From Sphagnum compactum (lineage: Eukaryota; Bryophyta; Sphagnopsida; Sphagnales): DNA of 64,000 nt. The stretch's first letter is position 1; each line of letters opens with the position of its first letter. The stretch lies in the NCBI GenBank assembly GCA_965153455.1, contig OZ234502.1, positions 1 through 64,000 of the forward strand. The letters run 5' to 3'. Shown here piece after piece: positions 33,151 to 43,510 of this stretch. The notes beneath the pieces are model-generated. The model was not told the origin of the DNA. It made no database searches and was given only the letters and a program-made list of their open reading frames with translations. A program made the translations under genes and the position numbers.

Positions 33151-34599
33151 CACATTAAAATTCTTTAAAATTCTTCATTTAGCACCTTGTTAAAACATTC
33201 TTCGGCGCGAATTTTAACGAATTTTCGTGCTTTTTTGGGCTTCCATAACATTCCCGCACCAAGAATATCATAACTATGGGTGCCTCCTCCCAAAGGTGTG
33301 AGCTGAATGGTGTTTGAAGTTGTCATTAACAAATCTATTACACCAACTACATTCAATTTGCACCAATTACCCTCTTTATTTGGTCATGTAGGTTGAACTC
33401 AACATGAATTCTTGCTTATGAATTTGTCATAATTTCATCTCAAAGCTTCAACATGCCTTTTTACTCGTGAAGTGTTGTGAGCTATGGAATGTGCCTTATT
33501 TCTTTTTTTTGTTATTTTCATTTTAGCACCCACATTTGGGTCTTTCAAAAAGTTTGAAAGCTATGTCGTTTGTGGTCTCCGACATATGCAGCCATAATGA
33601 TTACAAGCTATGGTGGCTCACTTTTTGCATTGAATGAATTTTTTTGTAAAATGTTATGCATTTGCATCCCAAAATCATTTATATATGAAAAAATTTATTG
33701 GGTTCATGTTGTCAACTTATTAAAAAAAACATAAGTTTGCACCAAAAAAATTCGACACATGCACGTTGACCTTGCCAAAATGGACTTACAAAGTTGAAAA
33801 TATGGATCGTGGATTTAACATGTGCTTCCATATATGAACAATTTTTTGTGTGTTTTAGGATTGAAATATCCTATAGGGACTTAATATATGTTATATCATA
33901 CTACAAGGAATCTAGATTTTTAAAAAATGACAAAAAATGATGATCCACAAAAAGTTATGGACTTTGAATGGCCTGAAATGGGTATGTATTATATCATATC
34001 ATAATCAAAAAAAATTCAATGTTTAGATTTGAGAATTTTCTAAATGGTTCTTTTCATATGGACTTTATCCATTGCATTTTGATGTTTTAAGGATTTCCAA
34101 ACATGACATTTACTAGGTCAAATATTTTGATATAGGTTTTGACCTAAGTTTATAGAGTTTTTTATGTGGATGAAGATTTAAACATCACATATTGTGATAA
34201 TAAAATTTTAGAAATTAACAACCATGTCCATCTGAGCTCATAAATTTTTGGATAATGATTAGTAAGGAGGGATCATGTGTTAAAAATGAACCACCTTAAC
34301 TTGCAACCGCCCACCATGTTGTGTTCAATCCTTCTATGGATGTGGACAACCCTTCAACTTGAATTTATATTTTCGAAAACTACTAAATTGTCTCCACCAT
34401 TGATTTTTCCAACCTCTCTTCCTTCGCTTAGTCATTAACATTCCTTGTTTTTCTAGGTTATTTGTCATTGAACACTTATTCTTTAGTTGTTTTACTTCTT
34501 ATGGTGACATCAACATCACTACATTCATGTCTAGAGTGACCATCTTCACATTAGTAGCAAGTTTTGCTTTTGTTGTTGTTGAAAACTTCCCTTGAAATG

Positions 34600-34850
34600 T
34601 CTTTTGCATCTATGAAAACTTTGGATAATTTGTCATATTTTGTCCATTCAAATCACAAATATGACATGCATAAGAAAAACCTTTTTGTGTCCTTTGATTT
34701 TGTGGAGATACTTATGTAACTACCACTATAAGTTCCTCCTTCTTCCTACATGTCTCCAGATTGTGATTATTCATTCCATAGTTGGTGCAATACTTGTTTG
34801 TCTTTCTTATAGAACTTTATGCTTTTGCTAGTGTTGCAAGTTTACTACTT
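34600..34850 (-). pseudogene. Gypsy-type gag nucleocapsid relic (zinc knuckles), left arm
   Basis: On the minus strand 34789-34748 reads C-TNY-GMNNHNLET-C, a CCHC knuckle (CX2CX4HX4C) with the second Cys changed to Tyr. About 80 bases further on CHIC-DLNGQNMTNYP is a second, broken knuckle (His to Gln and last Cys to Tyr). Gag knuckles bind retrotransposon RNA. In-frame stops occur between and after them. Its direction is opposite to the LTR-like block in the same arm. Confidence 0.6.
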
Positions 34851-34989
34851 TGAGGTATTGAGAGTGCATTTTTAGCAATTATCATTCATTCTTCACACAA
34901 TAATGTTAGACCTCTTTGTGTTGTTTCAATGTTACATGTTTCATCCTTGTAGTTGCAATTCAAAGATATGATTGTTATCATAGTGGGAA

Positions 34990-36327
34990 CTAGTTGGTTT
35001 ACCTTTGTTAAATTGCGATGTATTTGAGCTCCAACAACCACTGATGCTACCATTCTTGGTGTAATTGTGGCAATTCTCAGTCACCCAACTCCCATTGGTT
35101 TTGTCTCCATCAGAATCCAATGTGGTGTAAAAGGTGGATGTAATTATATCATTTCTAACTTGTTCATTATATGATTTGATTGATGAATCAGTCTACTTCC
35201 CAATCCTATTTAACCTCTTAGCTCCATGTTTTCACAATTTATTTTATGAAATAAGGATTCTTTGTTATTATATATATGGTAGTTTTGTAGATCTTTTTGC
35301 AAAATTTTGTAACTCCACATGTTTGGTAATGTTTGGTTTTATATGAAAAGGTACAAAGAGACAATCCATAATTGCATGTCTTTCATCCTTAATCAATGCA
35401 CACATGAAAAACTTTCATAGAAACTTCTTTGAGCTAAGTCCCCCCATGGGTATAAATAGAAATAAAACCTCTCATTACTTTTAGTTTGTTCAACACTAGT
35501 CTGAAATACAATCTTGCCTCATAATTTTATCTTATTTTGTTTTGTTCACAATTTAAAGCTTTAACGTTATGAAAATATGATTTCACATTTGTTTAGCACA
35601 TCTTGTGTTCTTGTTCGTGTCCTTTGTGTTCATGTCTTTGAGTTGCATATCTTATCTTGTTTTTTTTTAGGTTAAACTTTGACTTGTTTTTCCATCCATT
35701 GCTTTTGTAATTTTTTGCACCCGTGACAAAACTAAAGGAGTTACTAATTGGCAAAGGAAAGACCGAATGTGAAATTCATATATGGAGGTAGTTAGACAAA
35801 TAAACTTAAAGTGTTTGACAAATCTATTATTCCAAATGGGTTTTTACAATCAATTCGAGCTGGGTTATTGACAACAATCAATAATAATGAATCGATCATA
35901 ACAAATAAACCTGCTAAGGTACCCTTCACAACTTGTTCCAACAAAATCATTATCCAGAAAAGCTGAAAGTACAAAGCTAACCTTGGAATGGATTGTTAAG
36001 GATATGAACAAGTATAACAAATATTTAATACCAAGTATGTCATTAATGTTAGACAATTGTTGTGAGTTGTACCTGAGATCAAACAATACATCTTGTGTGT
36101 AGTTGAAACTTTCCAACAAAGAATAATTGAATCGGTGTTAATCGAACTTACAGTGGCTGCAATGGCCATCAATCATCAAATGGTGATTATACAAGTTTAG
36201 GTTGGATGGAGCATTATTAAAAACGTATTCTTGAATAGAGGATCTAGAGTTAACATCATTACAAAAAATTATGAGTGTAGTTAGGTTTGTCTAAACTCTA
36301 AACCCTAAACCCATAAAAAGGTCAGTA
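34990..36327. other. Spacer between left arm and kinase-like locus
   Basis: T-rich then mixed DNA. 'aactctaaaccctaaaccc' at 36292-36310 is telobox-like. No gene is recognised. Confidence 0.4.
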
Positions 36328-36911
36328 CTAGGGAGTTTGGAACATTTTCAGTTTATATTGTACATTCAATGAAGCAACATTAAAGAAAGAGGGGTAACTT
36401 TCTTCCAAGATACTTTCAGTAGCTTGCAAGCTAGAACAATTATCTTCACCTATGAGGAGGGTGCATCCAGATGCAATAAGCAGTGTATCACACCTTGCCC
36501 CTTTATTCATAGTGTGGGAGACATTGCTGCCAATCTTCCTTTCACTACAATTGAACAACAGCTCATGCAGAAAGGAATGTCAGCTATAGTAGTGAAATGA
36601 GCAAAAGAGACCTGTGAAGATGGATGCAATGTGGAATGATACGTTCACCTTGGATATTGGATGAAGCTGTCTGAGGTCATTCATGGCTGCCGACAACATC
36701 AGAGGGAGTTCTGAATCATCTGCCTGAATTAAAAACCTCTGTATCATGGCACCATTTCCTTCAAATGGCAGTGTAGGCTTTCCCGTCAGAGGTATCTTTC
36801 CACACTGCTCAGGAAAGAGTACCTTTGTTAGGTCATGCTGACTTTGTGGAAGCTCAGGCAGTTGTGGGGGCAGCATGTACTCCATCACGTCTTGAGAAAA
36901 ATCTTTATAAT
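36328..36911 (-). pseudogene. N-terminal exons of a kinase-linked protein (fragment)
   Basis: Two consecutive exon candidates on the minus strand. 36911-36649: acceptor 'gctag|ATTATAAAG' reversed from the plus strand, encoding YKDFSQDVMEYMLPPQLPEL, then FEGNGAMIQRFLIQADDSE and LHPISK, with donor AAG|GTGAAC. 36544 downward: acceptor TGTAG, encoding ERKIGSNVSHTMNKGARCDT then LLIGEDN and LQATESILEES. The 'LLIGED' type of segment precedes a degenerate kinase domain in a group of plant, algal and oomycete proteins, as I recall them. Here the kinase domain is not downstream but 1.6 kb upstream (38548-39327). The second exon's end is uncertain; the frame stops at 36328. Confidence 0.45.
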
Positions 36912-37710
36912 CTGCTAGAAATTGAATACAAATAAAACAAAAAATTTGGTCAAGAATTGAGGAGATGGGATAAAATACCATACAAAAACACTGCAAAGAT
37001 GACCTAAGTAGGATGAGATATGGGAGTTTTTTTAACTTTACACAATCCAAGGAACCTAACAGACCAAGAAAAATCAATCGAGCAAGGATTTCCTTCACCA
37101 ACTTGTTGTACCAAGCTGTTGTGGTGTCCAGATTTCATGAGCAGAAGTTTCCACTATCCCAGCTGGAGTTCTTGATAGGGCAACATACTTGAAGATTGAA
37201 CGAACGCCTTGCCAAATGCCTTGACAACTATGTCCACCACACCAGGTCCGCTACAGTTCTTCCTTGATAGGGTGAGTGTTATATACTATAGAACAACTGC
37301 AAGTGTTGCCCACAAACCAGCTAAAAGTCCTTGTTCTGTGATATGAGAATGACAAAATCACAATTTCATTGGCGTATAGTGAAGAGCTGGTTTTGAGTTG
37401 TTCAGCAGAACTTCAGATGCCGCCATCAACACAACAAACTTTTCTCTGTCATGAAAGAGCTAACTTAAACCATGCATCCAAGACATCCAGTTCAAATTAT
37501 TCAAGGCAGCATTGACCATGAAAACAAAGAAACTCCCATACTTGTCCTGCACTAGTTTTCAGCTGTTTCAAGAAGATTAGGACCAGGTTTAAAGAAATGC
37601 CCTTAAGCTGATTCCTCCACAACAGCTCAAAGCTGAACTTGAACAAGGATAATATATGCACATTTTGCAAGTCATGACAAATCAAACAATTAGTTGATCA
37701 TCCTTCCTCT

Positions 37711-37711
<1 letters not shown>
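36912..37711. other. Intron or spacer on the kinase-like locus
   Basis: Mixed composition; includes small frames (37497-37685, minus) without recognised motifs. Confidence 0.35.

Positions 37712-37746
<35 letters not shown>
37712..37746 (+). repeat. (AG)n microsatellite
   Basis: About 17 AG units, followed directly by the 'aatggcatcacaaatcc' repeats. Confidence 0.95.
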
Positions 37747-37749
<3 letters not shown>

Positions 37750-38090
37750 GGCATCACAAATCCAATCACCATAAACAGTCCCTACCCAATTAGCAATGGC
37801 ATCACAAATCCAATCACCATATCCTAATTCCTCTCCTTCAAGTGTCCTTGCCCAATTAGCAATGGCATCACAAATCCAATCACCATATCCTAAGAAACAT
37901 GAAACACAGGTAGCCAACCAGTTCCAGGACATAAGGTATCTGGACACAAAGAGACCTGTTGTCTTTTAAACACAAGTCTACTTCAATGAGGAGTATATGC
38001 TACCCATTTAAGCATATACTCTTCATTGAAGTACGATTGGATTTGTGATGCCATTGCTAATTGGGTATGGACAGTTGAAGGAGAGGAAGT
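37747..38090. repeat. Repeats of an 'aatggcatcacaaatccaat' unit, direct and inverted
   Basis: The unit with flank 'cccaattagc' appears in direct orientation at about 37747, 37795 and 37863 and once inverted at 38034-38065 ('attggatttgtgatgccatt', 'gctaattggg'). The direct copies are about 48 and 68 bp apart. Confidence 0.9.
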
Positions 38091-38325
38091 TCACAGACCA
38101 ACCTGATGTTTGGAGCATTTAAAATCATCTCTTAGGTGGAGTAAACAGAGATGGGAACAGGGGATGTGAACCACTGTAGCTTTGGAGCAGCTCTCTCTCT
38201 TGCAAGAAATATAAGCACAGGTAGCCAACCAGTTCCAGGACATAAGGTATCTGGACACAAAGAGACCTGTTATCTTTCAAATACAAGTCTACCTCAATGA
38301 GGAGTATATGCTACCCATTTAAGCA
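37908..38325 (+). repeat. Direct repeat pair of ~108 bp
   Basis: 37908-38015 and 38218-38325 share 'caggtagccaaccagttcc', 'aggacataaggtatctgg', 'acacaaagagacctgtt' and 'gaggagtatatgctaccc', 310 bp apart, with a handful of differences. Confidence 0.92.
37980..38032. ncRNA. 53-nt foldback, possible structured RNA
   Basis: Arms 37980-38001 and 38011-38032 (22 nt each) pair with one mismatch around a 9-nt loop. Such a stem could be a small-RNA precursor or a terminal foldback of a repeat. The second copy of the surrounding repeat (38290-38325) lacks the right arm, so the hairpin is specific to the first copy. Confidence 0.3.
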
Positions 38326-38547
38326 TTATATAAGAGTAATTCGAAGTATTGCCATCAAGCAAAATACTATGTAGGATCTAATATGAACACTTTTTTTGGA
38401 TGATACAGTTGGGTCCAACAATATGAGTGAATGCTAATGCAAGAGAATACAGAGGTTTAACCTTTTGGGATGTGTTCAAAAATTCTTATTTGATCATGGT
38501 TTTGTCTACATTAAAAAACAAAAAAACAAAGACAAGTCACCACAAAC

Positions 38548-39327
38548 CTACAGAACAGGATCTGACAGCCAAGGATCACTCAATGCCATCACTGCAGTGC
38601 ATTTCTTAGATCTAAGCTTCCTGATAAACTGCAGAGCAGATTCTGAAATCTCAGTCATCCAACGCACATCCTTTTCCAGAAGTCTGCCAAGGTGATACAT
38701 ATCTGACATGGGCGTGTAGAAGCTGCCCTCCAACATCTTAATGCTCCACCCTCTCAAATACTGAAATCCTTCTGGCAATCGGAAAGGAGAAGCTGCCACT
38801 GTTTCCAGGTCAATTAGCATGAACTGCTCCTGTGATACTTGCACAACATTAGGGAGTCGGACATCCCTGTGAACGAGGCCTGCCTCATGGAGGATAGACA
38901 GTGCTTCACACACATTCTTCGCCATCATCCTGATACTTTGCTCAGACGTCAAATTGGGTGCGTGTCCAAGAGGACTTATCTCGACTGTGTAGGTTCCTGT
39001 GCGACTTATGTAGTCGTCTGATCTTTTGCCCATTAATTGTGGAAGGGAGGGACATCTTTCTCCAGCTTTGTAAGCCCGCAGTATCACATCTAATCCAGTC
39101 ATCAATTCCCTACAAAACCAGTCAAAGTTCTTGATGGACTTCCTAACTCTATCAGGGAAGAAATATATTTTCCTGTCTCCTACAATATCCACAGTGAACA
39201 TAGCATGGTGGTCTGGTACCTCCGGGACTGAGTCTATCATTTTCTCAATTAACTGATATGCATACCGGGCTGGACGTACGGTAGATAGTGAGGGTGGATG
39301 GATGAAGAAGGGGAAGGAGGAGGTGGG
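38548..39327 (-). CDS. Degenerate protein-kinase-like domain (partial gene)
   Basis: The frame is open from just after a TAG at 39328-39330 to TAG at 38548; the first ATG is at 39240 (230 residues). From that ATG: a region with YFFPDRVRK near 27-35; HRDVRLPNVV at 124-133, matching the kinase catalytic loop (HRD, Asp126; Asn131); LIDLETVA at 142-149, where D144 sits at the DFG position as DLE; and MSDMYHLGRLL near 178-188, like the DVWSLG helix. The Gly-rich loop and the VAIK lysine are not seen. The frame reads sensibly upstream of the ATG (RPARYAYQLIEK), so an acceptor such as 'catatcag' or 'cgtccag' is likely and this is the last exon. Upstream exons are missing because an element end and the right arm of the inverted repeat start at 39.3-39.6 kb. 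Catalytic activity is uncertain. Confidence 0.7.
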   Translation of the reverse strand, partial: PTSSFPFFIHPPSLSTVRPARYAYQLIEKMIDSVPEVPDHHAMFTVDIVGDRKIYFFPDRVRKSIKNFDWFCRELMTGLDVILRAYKAGERCPSLPQLMGKRSDDYISRTGTYTVEISPLGHAPNLTSEQSIRMMAKNVCEALSILHEAGLVHRDVRLPNVVQVSQEQFMLIDLETVAASPFRLPEGFQYLRGWSIKMLEGSFYTPMSDMYHLGRLLEKDVRWMTEISESALQFIRKLRSKKCTAVMALSDPWLSDPVL

Positions 39328-39330
39328 CTA

Positions 39331-39425
39331 CCTAATGCTCATGGATGGAGAACTGGTGCCCAACGGTTGAGAAAACCAGGTTGGTGCGTGTTCATGGGTG
39401 GCAAGGCACCCGGGTCACACTAGTT
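39331..39425 (-). mobile_element. Terminus of an ACTAGTG-type element
   Basis: Minus strand starts ACTAGTGTGACCCGGGTGCC followed by a short hairpin (GGGTG CCTTGC CACCC), as at 48680 and 13036. It lies directly upstream of the kinase-like exon and marks the break in that gene. Confidence 0.5.
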
Positions 39426-39699
39426 TGTTCAAGTTGAACAATAACACTTGCTTCTGAATAGATATACATAGAAGAGATCATTAAAATCAGTTGAAATTTA
39501 TTATGAAAGGACCCAAAAGTTAGTTCATGGTTTACAAATACCAACCATAAACATTTTTTTAAACTATTATGTTTCTAGCAAGTTATAGTCATATATTTGA
39601 ATTGCAACTACAAGGATGAAACATGCAACATTACAACAACACAAAGAGGTTTTTGCATTATTGTGTGAAGAATGAATAATAATTGCTAAAAATGCACTC

Positions 39700-40060
39700 T
39701 CAATACCCCAAATCAGTAAACTTGTAACACTAGCAAAAGCATAAAGTTCTATAAGAAAGATGAACAAGTATTGCACCAACTATGGAATGAATAATCACAA
39801 TGTGGAGACATGTAAGAAGAAGGAGGAACTTATAGTGGTAGCTATATAAGTAGCTCCACAAAATCAAAGGACACAAAGAGGTTTTTCTTATGCATGTCAT
39901 ATTTATGGTCTGAATGGACAAAATATGACAAATTATCCAAATTTTTCATAAATGCAAACGACATTTCAAGGGAATTTTTCAATAAAAACAAAAGCAAAAC
40001 TTACTACTAATGTGAAGATGGTCACTCTAGAAACGAATCTGGTGACATTGATGTCACCAT
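39700..40060 (+). pseudogene. Gag nucleocapsid relic (zinc knuckles), right arm
   Basis: 39772-39813 reads C-TNY-GMNNHNVET-C, again with Tyr for the second Cys. In the same frame 39895 onward reads CHIY-GLNGQNMTNYP, with Tyr, Gln and Tyr at three of four zinc ligands. One TAA interrupts the frame between them and another follows PNFS. Both arms share the first-knuckle Tyr and the second-knuckle Gln and last Tyr, so decay began before the arms separated. Confidence 0.6.
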
Positions 40061-41289
40061 AAGAAGTAAAATGACTAAAGAATAAGTGTTCAATGACAAA
40101 TTACCTAGAAAAACAAGGAATGCTAATGACTTAGCGAAAGAAAAGAGGTTGAAAAAATCAATGGTGGAAACAATTTAGTAGTTTTGGAAAACAAAAATTC
40201 AAGTTGAAAGGTCAGCCACATTCATAGAAGGATGGAACACAACATGGCAGGCAGTTGCAAGTCAAGGTGGTTCATTTTTAGCACATGATCCGTCCTTACT
40301 AATCATTATCAAAAAAATTATGAATTCAACTGGACATGGTTGTTAATTTCTAAAATTTTATTATCACAATATGTGATTATTAAATGTTCACCCACTTAAA
40401 AAACTCTATAAACTTATGTCAAAACCTGTATCAAAATAATTACCTAGTAAATGTCATGTTTGGAAATCCTTAAAAACATCAAAATGTAATGGATAAAGTC
40501 CATATGAAAAGAATCATTTTAGAAAATCCTCAAATCTAAACGTTGAAAAAAATTTGAATATGATATGATATAATACATACCCATTTCAGGCCATTCAAAG
40601 TCCATAACTTTTTGTGGGTCATCATTTTTTGACATTTTAAAAAAATTTAGATACCTTGTAGTATGATATCATATATATTAAATCCATATACAATATTTCA
40701 ACCTCAAAACACACAAAGAATTGTTCATATATGGATGCACATGTTACATCCATTATCCATATTTTCAACTTTGTAAGTTCATTTTGGCAAGGTTAGTGTG
40801 CATAAGTTGAATTTTTTGGGTGCAAATTTATGTTTTTTTAATAAGTTGACAATACGAACCCAATAAAAATTTTCATATACAAATGATTTTGTAGGTTGTA
40901 ATTTGGATGCAAATGCACAACATTCTACAAAAAACTTCATTCAGCGCAAAAAATGAGCCACCCTAGCTTACAATCATTCTAGTTGCATATGCCAGATACC
41001 ACAAATGACATAACTTTCAAACTTTTTGAAAGACCCAAATGTGGGTGCTAAAATGAAAATAACAAAAAAAGGAAATGAAGCACGTTCTTTAGCTCACAAC
41101 ACTTTACGAATAAAAAGGCATGTTGAAGCTTGGAGATGAAATTATGATGAATTCGTAAGCAAGAATTTAAGTTGAGTTCAACCTACACAACCAAATAAAA
41201 AAGGTAATTGGTGCAAGTTGAACGTAGTTGGTGTAGCAAACTTATTAAGGACAACTTCAAACACAAGTTTCATTCAGCCCACACCTTTG

Positions 41290-41600
41290 GGAGGAGGCAC
41301 CACTCCCTACAATACTCCATGGGAACTATATCCAAATATCATTTTTTCTAGGACTCCCAAATGGGAATCCCAAAACTAGGATTTTAGTTATTCCAATTTT
41401 TAAACGCTCATGTGTTCATCATTTCAAGCATGTTTTAAAAGTACGAAGACAACATCTTATAGTTCTTGAAAAGATCTTTCTAACAATGTGTGGCATGTCT
41501 CATTAGAGCTTGTTTTATGCCTTTGATTTATAATTTTGTGGTTAGCAATGAAATTACCAATTTCATTCCCGCCCCTTTAATTGATCATAACTTATGCTTT
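41290..41600 (-). mobile_element. AT-decayed LTR-like block in right arm
   Basis: Inverted counterpart of 32800-33150: 'ccactccctacaatactcc', 'ctatatccaaatatcat', 'aggactcccaaatgggaatc', 'agatctttctaacaat'. The 'ggactcccaaatgggaatccc' core keeps more of the GC-rich LTR vocabulary than the left arm does. Confidence 0.55.
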
Positions 41601-41657
41601 ATGAATTTGAATGAAGAATTGAATAACAAGAAATCTTGTTTTTTGTAACTATTCAAA

Positions 41658-41837
41658 TTCACTAGGTTTTAAATGAAATAAGACCAAATTCACTCATTGA
41701 TAATTTATTTCGCTTTAAGTTTAAAAATGACTAGTTGATTATGACATTTCACTAGGTTTTAAATGAAATAAGACCAAATCCACTCATTGATAATTTATTT
41801 CGCTTTAAGTAAAAAAATGACTAGTTGATTATGAAAT
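41658..41837. repeat. 90-bp tandem duplication
   Basis: 41658-41747 and 41748-41837 are near-identical ('ttcactaggttttaaatg', 'aaataagaccaaat', 'tttatttcgctttaagt', 'atgactagttgattatga'). The left arm has one copy, so this duplication came after the arms separated. Confidence 0.9.
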
Positions 41838-42049
41838 TTTTAGTGAAATATTTTTTGGTCATTTTCAATAGTCACATGTTTCACTAAAAAAATAATTGGT
41901 GGGTAATCATAAATTTTTCTAATAATCGTGGCATGCCTTAAAGATCTTTTAATTTTTTTTTGAATGGGTAATCATGGATTTGTTTTTTTCACATCGTGCC
42001 ATGATTACCAATAATTCCATGACTAAATAATAAATCCTTTTTTTCCCCC

Positions 42050-42236
42050 ATTAGGACTATATAATTAAGTTAAGTTAATAGCCTATACATCTTAACCTAA
42101 GTAGCCTACATTAGGTTACTTAATTTAACCAAGATGGCCTAGCTATGGCATAGGTTCCAAGGAAAAGATTTGACCCCATCACTTCCACTTTGGGGTTTAA
42201 GTCTTCAACCATTGTACAAACACATTTAGTTGTATT
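42050..42236 (-). mobile_element. SINE-like unit in right arm
   Basis: Minus strand carries 'gtacaatggttgaagac' (A-box region) and 'gggtcaaatctttt' (B-box region), then 'ttccttggaacctatgcc', in the same spacing as at 32262-32450. Confidence 0.5.
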
Positions 42237-42930
42237 ATACAAAGTTAATTTGAACTTATGGACATTAATAACGCAAAATTAACATAGGTCAATTTAACTT
42301 ATTTAGTATGCGAACCTAGATTGATTTGTTTAAACACATTGCCATTGCCAATTTGGTTGTGCTCTGAATGTAAATTTTGTCTACCCATAATGCTATCATC
42401 ATTTGTTATTTGTTAATAATATGTTTTGATTCCCCCACGTTCTTCTTTAAGAAAAAAAAACATTATAAAATGTAAAAATGGAGAATTGAAGTCAAACTCA
42501 TACACTAAGAAGGTTCTTTTACTTAAAAGGCCTATGGTTTCATTCTTTAAATTGCTAGAGGTACACATTCCTCTTTTCAATGTAAACAATATATGGAAAA
42601 AAAATGTTCGACCTGTAATGTCCAATAACAACATTAAAATAATAAATATATTAGCACCATAACTTATGACATATGACTTCAAATCTAACAAGCCTGGCCT
42701 TGTCACCTTTCGGAATGGGGTATCCCCTAACATTAGCAACAAAATAACTACAATAGTGGTGAAATTGTTGGAATACCAAAAAAAGAGTTAAAAAGAAGCT
42801 TGTTTTGCCTTCTTCCATTACATCAAAATGCATCTCATTTTGGTTTTCATTAGATTTTGAGTGAATTTGAACATTTTTATAGTGAAATAACTTTCCTCAA
42901 GGTGACATTAGTAAAATACAATGAACTTAT

Positions 42931-43324
42931 TTCATTTTTAAGGTCCCATAGTGATTTAGGTTAGTGAACTGCACCCCACTTTTGTAATGGTGTTCAGGGA
43001 CGAAGGTGTTTTAATACTTAATAACAATAAAAAAAAATTTACCAAAGGGGACCAAAACTTATATTTTGTTGGAGTCTTGGCCACTTGCAAGGGACATTGA
43101 AGAATTTAAGGAGAAACTTATTAGAGGTCATAGAAAATTGACTTACGGTGGAATTGTAAATACTATAGTTTATTTGACTTAAATATCTACAAAACTACAT
43201 ATCACAAAATCAAATCCAAATATGGGAACGTGATTTTGGGAATCAACAATTTCACTTTCAACAATTAAGGGTATGATATTTCTTATTCAAGGACAAACCT
43301 TTTTAGTTCCAATTGATTTGAAGA
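42931..43324. other. AT-rich spacer
   Basis: No recognised feature. Confidence 0.4.
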
Positions 43325-43510
43325 AAAGTCATTCCAAAAACTAAGGGGAAGATGCATTTAAAAAAAAAACCTTTCCCCGTTGATAAGATAATACAAGAAA
43401 GGATCAAAATGTTCGTTGAGCCTATGTTTAAACCGAAAATGGTTGATGAAAACTATGAGTTCAAACTAAGAAAATATGCACATTTGGCATTAAAAACTAT
43501 CTACAAATAG
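43325..43510 (+). pseudogene. Group II intron reverse transcriptase (maturase) relic
   Basis: A 61-codon block reads KVIPKTKGKM, then DKIIQERIKMFVEPMFKPK, then DENYEFKLRKYAHLALKTI and TAG. Group II intron reverse transcriptases have the order IPK..GK.RPLGIP..D.i.Qe.....LEP.fEp.F...S.GFRP.rs.H.AL. The block matches at the IPK, GKM, DKIIQE, EPMF, NYEF and HLALKT positions. The RPLGIP segment has turned into a Lys-rich stretch and GFRP reads EFKL. The frame is closed just upstream (TGA at 43319-43321), and the YADD domain is not found. Probably an old piece of organelle DNA or of a retroelement carrying such an enzyme. Confidence 0.45.

Larger units (their letters stand above)
31560..34980 (+). 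repeat. Left arm of a large inverted repeat (~3.4 kb)
   Basis: The arm matches the reverse complement of 39582-42930 throughout, with many substitutions and small indels. Examples: 'tgttaggggataccccac' at 31757 pairs with 'gggtatcccctaacatta' near 42718; 'catgtttcatccttgtag' near 34938 pairs with 'ctacaaggatgaaacatg' near 39607. It contains a SINE-like unit, an LTR-like block and a gag relic. The 4.6-kb spacer between the arms holds the kinase-like gene pieces. Either a segmental inverted duplication or two copies of one composite element inserted in opposite directions would explain it. Confidence 0.88.
39582..42930 (-). repeat. Right arm of the large inverted repeat
   Basis: Reverse complement of 31560-34980 in the same order, so orientation is inverted relative to the left arm. 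It contains the inverted SINE-like unit, LTR-like block and gag relic. It differs from the left arm by an extra 90-bp tandem duplication at 41658-41837. Confidence 0.88.

Noticed and set aside
37747-37885. CRISPR-like spaced direct repeats
   Set aside because: Only three copies with uneven spacing, within a eukaryotic repeat-rich region, and with an inverted fourth copy; no cas genes.
39567-39921. Minus-strand frames in the right arm and plus-strand frames near 34640 as membrane proteins
   Set aside because: They are antisense shadows of the gag zinc-knuckle relic and are the same sequence in both arms.
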